From: CALARM01 sp964431735
GTDB lineage: Bacteria > Vulcanimicrobiota > SpSt-956 > JAKJGF01
Assembly: GCA_964431735.1 (NCBI GenBank)
Contig: CAYSLJ010000012.1
Location: forward strand, 1-64,000
DNA length: 64,000 nucleotides
Direction: 5' to 3'
The position numbers and the translations under genes are program-made. Positions 18,284 through 25,850 of this stretch are shown piece by piece (positions within the stretch are counted from its first letter, which is position 1; each line of letters begins with the position of its first letter). The notes beneath the pieces were generated by a model. That model was not told the DNA's origin. It saw nothing but the letters and a program-made list of their open reading frames with translations, and made no database searches.

Positions 18284-18343
18284 GTCGTGAGTCGTGAGTC
18301 GTGAAAAGTTGTTGGAATACTACTCACTATTCACTGCTCACTC
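18267..18343 (+). repeat. GTGAGTC array overlapping the iorA stop codon
   Basis: Five GTGAGTC-type heptamers spanning the iorA 3' end (stop within the array), then GTGAAAA. At 18321-18343 there are TACTCAC/TATTCAC units of the opposite orientation. The array separates iorA from iorB by 74 bases. Confidence 0.92.
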
Positions 18344-18357
18344 TTAAGGAGATTTTT

Positions 18358-18900
18358 ATGGAACATGAATTTATAATTGCAGGTCTCGGAGGCCAGGGTG
18401 TGCTTTTTTTAACAAAAGTTCTCGCTTTTATTGCCAGAGAAAACAATCTTCCTTTTATCGGTTCTGAAGTTCATGGTATGAGCCAGAGAGGAGGAAGTGT
18501 TGTATCACATCTCAGGATAGGCAATTTTTCCGGCCCTCTGGTAAGAGAGGGAAGAGCCAGTGTGATTTTTGCTCTGGAAGAAAGTGAAGCCTATCGCAAT
18601 CTTTCTTTTATCAGGCATGGAGGACATATTTATATTGATACGGCAGGTGAGAAATTCCCTGTTGAACCATTTAAAAAGATACTGGAAAAACGTAATGTAA
18701 TGTCTGTAATAATTAATGCCACTTCTATAGCTACAGAACTTCTGTCTCCACCTTCTGCCAATCTCGTTCTTCTCGGACGCTTTATTGCTGCAGAAGAAAG
18801 GTTTTCTGTAGATTCTGTAGAGAGAGCTATAAGTAAAACCGGTAATCCACAGGTAATAGAGAAGAACCTTCACGCTTTTCGAATGGGACTTGGTCAGTGA
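18358..18900 (+). CDS. iorB: Indolepyruvate:ferredoxin oxidoreductase, beta subunit
   Basis: A 180-residue gamma-type domain of 2-oxoacid:ferredoxin oxidoreductases that pairs with IorA. It opens EFIIAGLGGQGVLFLTKVLA. The family also shows EVHGMSQRGGSVVSHLRIG and GPLVREGRASVIFALEESEA. The frame is open upstream through the heptamer array, but an AAGGAG site 7 bases before the ATG at 18358 fixes the start. Its last codons and the sequence after them continue into GTGAACA heptamers. It is likely on the same transcript as iorA. Confidence 0.93.
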   Translation: MEHEFIIAGLGGQGVLFLTKVLAFIARENNLPFIGSEVHGMSQRGGSVVSHLRIGNFSGPLVREGRASVIFALEESEAYRNLSFIRHGGHIYIDTAGEKFPVEPFKKILEKRNVMSVIINATSIATELLSPPSANLVLLGRFIAAEERFSVDSVERAISKTGNPQVIEKNLHAFRMGLGQ

Positions 18901-19035
18901 ACATTAATCAGTGAACAGGCATGCAGATCGTCTTGATACTGCTTTTGCTATACCATTGGTCAGTGAACAGTAATCAGTGAACAGTGAACAAATAGCTTAT
19001 TTATCTATTCACTATTCACTATTCACTATTCACTT
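18886..19035. repeat. GTGAACA/GTAATCA and TATTCAC heptamer arrays between convergent genes
   Basis: A GTGAACA-ATTAATCA-type block at 18890, a second at 18959-18990 (AGTGAAC, AGTAATC, AGTGAAC, AGTGAAC), then four ACTATTC units at 19006-19034 running up to the stop codon of the HEAT gene on the other strand. The last array may form a hairpin with GTGAATA arrays only in trans. Confidence 0.9.
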
Positions 19036-19962
19036 CTTAATCTTCTTTATTGCCTCTTCAATAGCTGCTCTGACTTTACCGTCACTTTCTTTTTTCAGAG
19101 CATCTTTCAGATAGGGCAGAGCTCTTGCATCGTTTATTTTCTTCAATGATTCCGCTATAGTAGAACGTACATAAGGAGAACTATCTTTCTTTAAGGTTAT
19201 ACCGAGAGGTATTATGGATACTTCATTATCTAACCGGGCCAGGTATAAAGCGGCTACTGCTCTTTTTTGTTCATTACTATCGTTAAGGGTTTCTATGAGA
19301 GGATAGAGGGCACGGAGTTTTTTGTCTATGAGCATTTTTCCTGCCGTTTTAATATCTTCTTCTACTGTACCGGCTTTAACCATTGTATCTACAAGTTTCT
19401 TTACACCTTCATAATCTCCCCGCGGTTCACCTCTGAGTTCTCCCAGAGCATTTGCCGCAGTCCTTCTTACATAGCCGTTTTCATTCATAAGGAATTCTAT
19501 TAATACTGTAATTTTTTCAGGCTGTCCAAGATGTATGAGTGATACTGTAGATGATAATTTTTCAAGACCTGAAGAATTTTTATAAATATCTTCCACCGGT
19601 TTTATTGCTCTGTCATCCCTTATTTCTCCAAGAGCCCATATGGCACTTATCCTTACACTTGAAGAAGAGTCTTTGAGTGTTAGAACAAGTTTATCTACAG
19701 CATCTTTTGCCTTCATCATACCGAGTGTTACGGCAACATAACCCCTTATCTGAGCATTTTCATTATCAAGAGCTTTTATAAGCTCAGGTATTCCGTCTTT
19801 ACCCAGTAAAATTAATTGTTCCTGTGCTATTTTGATTTTTTCCGTATCACTGCTTCCCAGATCTTTAATAAATTTATCTGCATTTGTTCTCGCAGAGAAG
19901 GCGTTGGATGTGAATGATAGGAATATGATTACTGTAAGTAAAAAATAAGTCAGTCTTTTCAT
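19030..19962 (-). CDS. Secreted HEAT-repeat protein
   Basis: 310 residues. A Sec signal peptide (MKRLTYFLLTVIIFLSF ending SNAFSA) is followed by about eight PBS-lyase-type HEAT repeats, for example IRGYVAVTLGMMKAKDAVDKL, given here as IRGYVAVTLGMMK and VRISAIWALGEIRDDRAI. Such repeats form a curved helical scaffold for protein binding. The partner is unknown. The frame is open 26 codons further upstream, but an AGAAAGGAATG site and the signal peptide place the start at 19962. It probably acts in the periplasm. Monocistronic and convergent with iorB. Confidence 0.85.
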   Translation of the reverse strand: MKRLTYFLLTVIIFLSFTSNAFSARTNADKFIKDLGSSDTEKIKIAQEQLILLGKDGIPELIKALDNENAQIRGYVAVTLGMMKAKDAVDKLVLTLKDSSSSVRISAIWALGEIRDDRAIKPVEDIYKNSSGLEKLSSTVSLIHLGQPEKITVLIEFLMNENGYVRRTAANALGELRGEPRGDYEGVKKLVDTMVKAGTVEEDIKTAGKMLIDKKLRALYPLIETLNDSNEQKRAVAALYLARLDNEVSIIPLGITLKKDSSPYVRSTIAESLKKINDARALPYLKDALKKESDGKVRAAIEEAIKKIKK

Positions 19963-20064
19963 AAAACATTCCTTTCTGTTTGAATGAATAGTTAATGGCT
20001 TCTTAGAGCCTATCTGAAAAGTCGCCCCATAGCTTTCCACTGCCAGGCTATTCCGAAAAATATA

Positions 20065-20206
20065 TGTAAGCGTTCAGCTATCAGCAGTCAGCAGGCAGAT
20101 TTTATGAAAATTACATAATAAATGTCATTAAATACTATTAGTTAAGACTATTTGTATAATCAGATTTTGTAATTTTTAGCTGATAGATGACTGCTGAACA
20201 CTTACA
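20065..20206. repeat. Fold-back (MITE-like) element with GCTGATA/CAGTCAG-type ends
   Basis: About 142 bases with imperfect terminal inverted repeats: left GTAAGCGTTCAGCTATCAGC, right GATGACTGCTGAACACTTAC. The internal part is AT-rich with no coding capacity. The 720-base gap 19963-20682 consists of this element, the repeats listed next, and AT-rich sequence without a gene. Confidence 0.65.
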
Positions 20207-20209
20207 TTT

Positions 20210-20271
20210 ACTGGGATGAGCATAAATAATAAATATATGCTCTCGTGACGCGTAACGCGTAACGCGTGACG
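20210..20271. repeat. Dispersed repeat plus GTGACGC/GTAACGC array
   Basis: TGAGCATAAATAATAAATATATGCTCTCG (20217-20245, given here as one block with a hairpin TGAGCAT / ATGCTC) runs straight into CGTGACGCGTAACGCG units. The same block occurs in reverse complement at 34020-34057 and partly at 60865-60890. Confidence 0.8.
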
Positions 20272-20553
20272 GGAGGAAGACCTTTATTAAATGCTTATGC
20301 TCAGGTCAGTAATTTACAACTGGCTGTTAATACGATATATATTTTTCTCCAGAACCTTGCAGCGGAAAGGATTTGAAAAAATATTACTTTTCGGATAAGC
20401 TCTTACTATATTAAAATTTCTTCATAATACAAAAAAATCCTCTCTTTCTTTTTTATAGAAGGAATAGAGTCCTGATTAGAGAAGTTATAATTTAATAATT
20501 TATATGAAAATGATGAAGTTTTATGCTCCACTGTCTATTCATTTTTATATTTG

Positions 20554-20672
20554 GTTGTGACCGATACGGTCATACCTGTTAGTTAGTAGTGGATAGTGAG
20601 TAGTGAGTGACCGGGCCATATTCTAACTCACCACTAACTATACTTTTGAATGAGTCATAACGCGTCACGGGT
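20554..20672. repeat. GTGACCGA hairpin repeat, GTGAGTA arrays and GCGTCAC units before lpxB-like gene
   Basis: GTTGTGACCGATACGGTCAT hairpin (copies at 31398 and 55461), then an inverted pair AGTTAGTAGTGG / CCACTAACTA with GTGAGTA units between, then ATAACGCGTCACGGGTCACG. The last unit ends 10 bases before the ATG at 20683. Confidence 0.8.
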
Positions 20673-20682
20673 CACGTATTTT

Positions 20683-21897
20683 ATGAATATAATTATTACT
20701 GCAAACAGCCCCGGTGAACTTTACGGATGGGCCAGACCTCTTGCGAGAAGACTTAAAGAAACCGGTAATAATATTATACTTGTACTCCTTCCATGTGTTT
20801 TTTCAAGCGGCCAGGAAAAAAGAGTTGCCTCTGAAATGCCTTTTATAGACGGTGTTGTTACAGGCAAAGAATATTTATATTTTATGTTTTTATATAAAAA
20901 GTTAAAGGTTTTTGAAAAATTTCCTCCTCATATTATAGTTCATCTGGGAGGAGATCTGTTTCACTCTGCTCTTATAGCCCGGAGATTTAATATAAAAGCT
21001 ATTGCTTATAAATGGGCCAGTAAAATGTGGGATTCTTATTTTATTAAATATCTGGTGCCGCAGAAAAAATTTAAAGAGATTATGTTGCAACATGCCATTG
21101 AAGAAGAAAAAATTGAAGTTACAGGAGAATTTGTAGCAGATGCGGTTCTGGATGAACTGAAAGATGGTGGAGAACATAAAGACATGGTTTCCGGACATCC
21201 TGTTATCTGTTTCATGCCGGGGAGCCGCTCCCATGAGTTGAAGTGTCTTGTAAAATTTTTTATGAAGACTGCAGAACTTATTTCCATTGAAATTCCTTCT
21301 GCTTCTTTCATTCTTTCCCTTTCTCCCTTTATTTCAATGGATGTTTTTCTAAAAATTTTATCTTCTCCCGTTGCACGGGGGTTTACAGGAAGTGATGCGA
21401 AATTTCATACAGAAGGTAATTATCTTGAGACCTCTTCCGGTGTGAGAGTTTTCTTATATCAGGGAGGTACGGGAGCCATAGCCAGATCGGACTTTGTCAT
21501 TACCATTCCCGGAACAAAATCGTCGGAGGCTGCAGTTCTCGGGAAGCCTATGATAGTAATAACACCTATGAACAGACCTGATTTAATACCTTACTGCGGG
21601 TTTATCGGACTCCTGGATTTAATACCCTTTGGTTCTTATCTGAAGGGTATATTAATATTACAACTTGTAAAAACGTTCGGTTTTACTGCTTTACCGAATA
21701 TTCTTGCAGAAAGGGAGATTGTTCCTGAAATGACTGAAGTCATCACTCCCGAAAAAGTAACAGCAAAAATTCTTCAATTGTTAAAAGACAGTGAAAAATT
21801 TGAGATTATGTCGGAAGAATTGAAAAGATTGTATTCTCCCGGAGCTTCTGACAGGGCAGTGAAATTAATTCTGGAAAGTATCAATAGTGAAAAGTGA
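20683..21897 (+). CDS. Lipid-A-disaccharide-synthase-like glycosyltransferase
   Basis: A 405-residue GT-B protein resembling LpxB (GT19), which joins two acylated glucosamines in lipid A synthesis. It opens MNIIITANSPGELYGWARPL, like the LpxB N-terminus. The C-terminal half has CFMPGSRSHELK and VITIPGTKSSEAAVLGKPMIVI, with the sugar-nucleotide site. It lacks some LpxB-typical spacing, so it may be a diverged or related enzyme. The frame is open to 20650, but those codons lie in a heptamer array. The ATG at 20683 has no obvious ribosome site. The last residues SINSEK run into a GTGAAAA array. Confidence 0.8.
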   Translation: MNIIITANSPGELYGWARPLARRLKETGNNIILVLLPCVFSSGQEKRVASEMPFIDGVVTGKEYLYFMFLYKKLKVFEKFPPHIIVHLGGDLFHSALIARRFNIKAIAYKWASKMWDSYFIKYLVPQKKFKEIMLQHAIEEEKIEVTGEFVADAVLDELKDGGEHKDMVSGHPVICFMPGSRSHELKCLVKFFMKTAELISIEIPSASFILSLSPFISMDVFLKILSSPVARGFTGSDAKFHTEGNYLETSSGVRVFLYQGGTGAIARSDFVITIPGTKSSEAAVLGKPMIVITPMNRPDLIPYCGFIGLLDLIPFGSYLKGILILQLVKTFGFTALPNILAEREIVPEMTEVITPEKVTAKILQLLKDSEKFEIMSEELKRLYSPGASDRAVKLILESINSEK

Positions 21898-22092
21898 AAA
21901 GTGAAAAGTGAAGAGTGAAGAGTGAAAAGTGAAGAGTGAAGAGTGAATAGTGAAAAGTGAATGGTGAGTAGTGAATAGTAGGGGCGATCCCCTGTGGTCG
22001 CCCTTTGAAGAGTAAAGGGTGAAAATTACGCATTACGCATCACGCATTACGCATCACGCATTACGCATCACGCATTACGCATCACGCATTAC
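21887..22092 (+). repeat. Longest heptamer block: 13 GTGAANA units, hairpin, 9 GCATYAC units
   Basis: Thirteen back-to-back GTGAAAA/GTGAAGA/GTGAATA/GTGAGTA units (21887-21977) start at the last codons of the lpxB-like gene. Next is a GGGGCGATCCCC..GGTCGCCC hairpin (about 21981-22003). Then come nine units at 22030-22092 that alternate strictly GCATTAC, GCATCAC, GCATTAC and so on, a 14-bp higher-order period. Confidence 0.95.
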
Positions 22093-22113
22093 GAAACAAG
22101 GACTGAATTATTT

Positions 22114-24567
22114 ATGAATATACAGAATATTGTTCCTCATGAATTTATGTCTCTGGATTTTACAGGAGAAAACATGGAATTATTAAAATCTGCTTTGAGG
22201 CACAGAAACCTTGCTGTAAGGCACAGGGCAGCAGATTTATTGATAAAATATTTTAAAGATTCTTCAATATCTGTTTTTATTGAAGCCATGAGTGATTCTG
22301 ACTGGTATGTCAGATGTGATGCCATATGGTCTGCAGGACAGCTTCAGGAAAAATCTGCTACAGGAGAAGTTATAAAAGCTTTAAGTGATCCTGAGAGGAA
22401 GGTTTACACTATGGCTGCAGAAGTGCTCACAGCTTTTGACTGGAAACCTTTGAGTTTTGAGGAAAAGCTGAGATATTATTTTGCACGTGGTAACTTTGGT
22501 GAATTGATTAAACTTGGTGAAGAAGCATTTCATCTTTTTATAGAACATCTCAATTATATTCCTAAAAACTGGGATCTTGCCTGTAAATCAGCCCATGCTC
22601 TGGGAATTATAGGAGATAAGAGGGCAGTTGTTCCACTTATAGAAATCCTGAAATTCAATAATCTGAGGGTTAATATAAGAGCTGCCGAAGCCCTGGGTAA
22701 AATAGGCGACGGAAAAGCTTTTCTTCCTCTTATGGAGCTTCTCAAAGAAGACGATCTGGAACTGCAAATAAAAGTAGTTGAAGCACTGGGAAAAATTGGA
22801 GATGAAAGAGCTGTAGATGTGTTATGTCATAAACTGAAAGAAAATGAGCCGGAATTGCGTCTGGCTGCCGTAAAATCCCTTGCATGTCTTTCCAGCAGTA
22901 CTTCCATAGAAGCTCTTATGGATATTATAAAAAATGATAAAAATCTGGAGATTAAGAGACTTGCTGTAAAAGCACTGGGTTCTATAAAGAATCCAGTTTC
23001 CGTGCCTTTTCTTGTAGAATTATACGGGAGAAGAAAAGAAGAATTTGAAGATTCCGTAGTTGACGCTCTGTCCTCTATGGCCGATAAAAAGAGTTTTTCT
23101 GTTTTTATTTCTTCCCTTGAAAGTGACAGACCGCAGGTAAGGTTTCTCTCTGCAAGATCTCTCGGAAATATTGGCTCAAGAGAAGCTGTACCTGCCCTGT
23201 TAAAAACCCTTTATGACGAAGACTGGGCCGTATGCTCTGAAGTAATAAAAGCACTGGGAAAACTTGCAGACACAGGAGCACTGGAAGGATTGAAAGATTT
23301 TATAAGCCATAAAAGGAGCTATATCAGAAAACTTGCTGTAAAAGCTGCAGGGAATATGGGAATGGAAGCTTCTTCCATTATTTTACCTGCCCTGAAGGAT
23401 AAACACAATTATGTCCGTTTTTCCGCCGCTATGGCACTTCATAATATGGGATGGGAGACTGACGATATATGTTTAAAAGCAGATTATTATTTTGCCGGAA
23501 GAGATTATAAGAGTCTTTTATCCCTCGGTAATACCGGTATAGAAGTGCTTGTTAAAGGCCTCGGTGACAGCTATTCCATCATAAAAGATTCTGTTGAAAT
23601 ATTTATAATGTCTCTTGGCGACAGGACGAAACCTGTGATTTTATCCGCCCTGAAGAGTCAAGATCCACAGGTAAGATCATGTGCTTTAAAATTGCTGGGA
23701 AAACTTCGCACAGGAGCGGAAATTATAGTAAATTATCTTAAAGATGAAAATAGTTCTGTAAGAAGAACTGCAGCAGGAGTCCTCAGAGATTTTGCACCCG
23801 ATGCCCTGATAATAGACAAACTGTCTGTTTTACTTCACGACATAAACCCCGGCATCAGGAGGACAGTAGAAAAAACCCTGGAAAAACTTGCAAAAAAACA
23901 GCAGAAACAATATGTGGAAACATGTGAAAAATGTTCCTGCGAAAAAATAGATGTTTCTGCAGAAGAGTCAGGTGATATGGCCGAAGATAAAGAATATTCT
24001 TATGAGGAAATGATACCTGCCTGTAAAGGAGAAGAAAAAAAGCAATCGGAATGGAGAAGTGTTATGGAACTCTGTAATAAAATGCCTGAAAGTTATTATC
24101 CGGAACAGTATATCAATATAGTATTATATGAACCGAAAATACCTCCCAATACCGGTAATATAGCCCGTCTCTGCGCGGGAACCGGTTCAAAGCTCTATCT
24201 TGTAGGTAATCTCGGGTTTTCTTTTCGCGACAGATCCCTGAAACGGGCAGGCCTTGATTACTGGCATCTTGTTAATATGTTCTACTATCCTTCTATGGAA
24301 GAACTTTATGCTGATTTTCCGGAAGGACGGTTTTTCTATTTTTCCAGTAATGTGGCAAAACCCTATACTGCAGTTTCTTATAAAAAAGGAGATTTCCTTG
24401 TATTTGGCCCTGAAACACCGGGACTTCCGGCATCTATGCTGAAAGAACATGAATCTTCGTGCCTCTCCATACCCATGTGGGGTGAGGCCAGAAGTTTTAA
24501 TCTCTCCAGTTCTGTTGCTGTTGCAATCTACGAGGCTTTACGTCAGTTAAATAACGGATGGCTTTAG
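22114..24567 (+). CDS. HEAT-repeat protein fused to TrmL-type tRNA 2'-O-methyltransferase
   Basis: 817 residues in one uninterrupted frame. Residues 1-610 hold at least a dozen HEAT/PBS-lyase repeats (such as AVVPLIEILKFNNLRVNIRA, EALGKIGDERAVDVL). A charged Cys-containing linker follows (about 610-665). Residues 666-817 are a complete SPOUT domain of TrmL type: INIVLYEPKIPPNTGNIARL, LKRAGLDYWH, FGPETPGLPASML, and the knot SIPMWGEARSFNLSSSVAVA. TrmL methylates the ribose of the wobble base (position 34) in tRNA-Leu using S-adenosylmethionine. TrmL is normally a stand-alone protein of about 155 residues. An AAGGA site lies upstream. Confidence 0.88.
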   Translation: MNIQNIVPHEFMSLDFTGENMELLKSALRHRNLAVRHRAADLLIKYFKDSSISVFIEAMSDSDWYVRCDAIWSAGQLQEKSATGEVIKALSDPERKVYTMAAEVLTAFDWKPLSFEEKLRYYFARGNFGELIKLGEEAFHLFIEHLNYIPKNWDLACKSAHALGIIGDKRAVVPLIEILKFNNLRVNIRAAEALGKIGDGKAFLPLMELLKEDDLELQIKVVEALGKIGDERAVDVLCHKLKENEPELRLAAVKSLACLSSSTSIEALMDIIKNDKNLEIKRLAVKALGSIKNPVSVPFLVELYGRRKEEFEDSVVDALSSMADKKSFSVFISSLESDRPQVRFLSARSLGNIGSREAVPALLKTLYDEDWAVCSEVIKALGKLADTGALEGLKDFISHKRSYIRKLAVKAAGNMGMEASSIILPALKDKHNYVRFSAAMALHNMGWETDDICLKADYYFAGRDYKSLLSLGNTGIEVLVKGLGDSYSIIKDSVEIFIMSLGDRTKPVILSALKSQDPQVRSCALKLLGKLRTGAEIIVNYLKDENSSVRRTAAGVLRDFAPDALIIDKLSVLLHDINPGIRRTVEKTLEKLAKKQQKQYVETCEKCSCEKIDVSAEESGDMAEDKEYSYEEMIPACKGEEKKQSEWRSVMELCNKMPESYYPEQYINIVLYEPKIPPNTGNIARLCAGTGSKLYLVGNLGFSFRDRSLKRAGLDYWHLVNMFYYPSMEELYADFPEGRFFYFSSNVAKPYTAVSYKKGDFLVFGPETPGLPASMLKEHESSCLSIPMWGEARSFNLSSSVAVAIYEALRQLNNGWL

Positions 24568-24708
24568 GTCTTTCCAGGGATGTGATAGTACTTTTTATAA
24601 GTATTACAAATTTTTAAAAAAGTACTACGATATTAAATAATATTACAAAATTTTCATATTTTTTTAACACTTTTGTAACAACATAGAAAAAAAAACTGGA
24701 GAAAAAAT

Positions 24709-24960
24709 ATGAAAAAGACTTTATTGACTCTCAGTATAGTGGCACTTTTAATGTGCATGGTTATGTCAGTATCTTTTGCCGGAACCACTGTTATTACAGT
24801 TGAAAAAGATACTGAAGATGCAGGAAAAGTAATAAAAGATGCAGGTCATCTGACAAACCTCAATGGAGCTATGGTATGGAACGGAAGCGAATGGGTAGTT
24901 AATAATTCATGGGCTCATATGTATTTTTCCGATCTCAGAACAGGTAAACGTCTGGCACCA
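24709..24960 (+). pseudogene. 5' remnant of a secreted protein gene cut by IS630 fragment
   Basis: Starts with an AACTGGAGAAAAAAT leader and a clear signal peptide (MKKTLLTLSIVALLMCMVM, cleavage near SFAGTT), followed by about 60 residues of a polar secreted domain. From about 24950 the sequence becomes the antisense of a transposase gene, and the frame then ends in unrelated residues at 25065. I read this as a gene whose 3' part was lost. The original product is unknown. Confidence 0.65.
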
Positions 24961-25290
24961 CACGCTTCTGAGTCCAGAAATTTCCACGAAAACCATATGC
25001 TTCTGCTCCTTTTTCTAAAAATTTTGGTAGCTCTTTTTTCTGGTCTTCTGTCAGACGTGGAGTAGGGCCTTTCTGTGGAATTATTTTTAATGCTTCTTTC
25101 CCTCCTTCTTTTAGTTTTTTAGCCCAATTACTTATGGTACTTTGGTTTACTCCTAAAGCTTCCCCTATATATTTCTGAGGCCAATGTCTTTCTAATAATT
25201 CACACGCTCGATAACGACGTATTTCTTCCCAGCTTACATTTTGTAAATCATTATTATCTATATACATAATTATATATTATTACTTTTTTT
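24950..25290 (-). mobile_element. IS630-type transposase fragment
   Basis: Coding from 25267 down to about 24960 on the minus strand: roughly 105 residues with a helix-turn-helix (PQKYIGEALGVNQSTISNWAKKL) and the linker GGKEALKIIPQKGPTPRLTEDQ, then AYGFRGNFWTQKRV. This is the N-terminal part of IS630/Tc1-like transposases. The DDE catalytic domain is missing. The left break lies near 24950-24960. The right end is unclear; an ACTCAGGTCAGTAAT motif at 25310 is also found at 20291. Confidence 0.75.
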
Positions 25291-25325
25291 CAATACTATG
25301 TCAAACCCATACTCAGGTCAGTAAT

Positions 25326-25559
25326 AGAATACTTCTCGGATTACTTGTAATAGTGGCTTTCAGTTTCGGTCTGGCTGCAGTTCTTATTGCCATTGGCATA
25401 GTAATGGTTACTGCCGGAAAGATGCTTGAAAAATATTATCCGAAAAGGAATCTTTTAAACAGGGTAGCGGCTTTTTCCTATCTCTTTATATTTATTCTCG
25501 GCCTTGTTATTGCCATACAATCACTTACCTCGGCAGGTATACTGGTTATTAATATTTAA
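25326..25559 (+). pseudogene. 3' remnant of a NicO-type nickel/cobalt transporter gene
   Basis: The frame is open from about 25311 with no good start or ribosome site. It encodes RILLGLLVIVAFSFGLAAVL, IGIVMVTAGKMLE and FSYLFIFILGLVIAIQSL: the last two transmembrane helices of NicO/RcnA-like metal transporters, with the GLA(A)VL-type motif. The N-terminal two-thirds is absent, apparently lost with the IS630 event immediately upstream. An internal ATG at 25353 could allow a short product, but I doubt it is functional. Confidence 0.6.
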
Positions 25560-25578
25560 ATGATGACATGTTTATAGG

Positions 25579-25675
25579 TGTATTTCATAAATTATTAGAA
25601 TTTAACTGGAGTGAAAGGCGAAAAATGAAAAGAATAGGAGCTTTACTCACTATTCACTACTCACTTTTCACTTCT
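25579..25675. repeat. TGTATTTCATAAATTATTAG dispersed repeat with TATTCAC heptamers
   Basis: The block GTGTATTTCATAAATTATTA (also at 45929, variant at 50091 and inverted at 48561) is followed by GTGAAAG-like units and at 25645-25675 by TACTCAC/TATTCAC/TTTTCAC units. Confidence 0.8.
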
Positions 25676-25798
25676 TAATATCTTTAAAATAAAATTACTA
25701 AAAAATAAAGGAATTATTTCTTATTATACGAATTATTTCTGTCATTATTAAGCTAAGAAGATGATTTTCTTCACTTCTATATTGTGCATGTAATCTTC

Positions 25799-25826
25799 GC
25801 GTCACGCGTCACGCGTCACGCGTCAC
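25799..25826. repeat. Four identical GCGTCAC heptamers upstream of aspS
   Basis: Four exact GCGTCAC copies with no variant, about 25 bases before the aspS start. The gap 25560-25841 otherwise contains only AT-rich sequence. Confidence 0.95.
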
Positions 25827-25850
25827 GATCATTAAAAAGGGGTGGTATGT

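Noticed and set aside
22030..22092. CRISPR array
   Set aside because: Units are 7 bp, contiguous and without spacers. No cas genes in the window.
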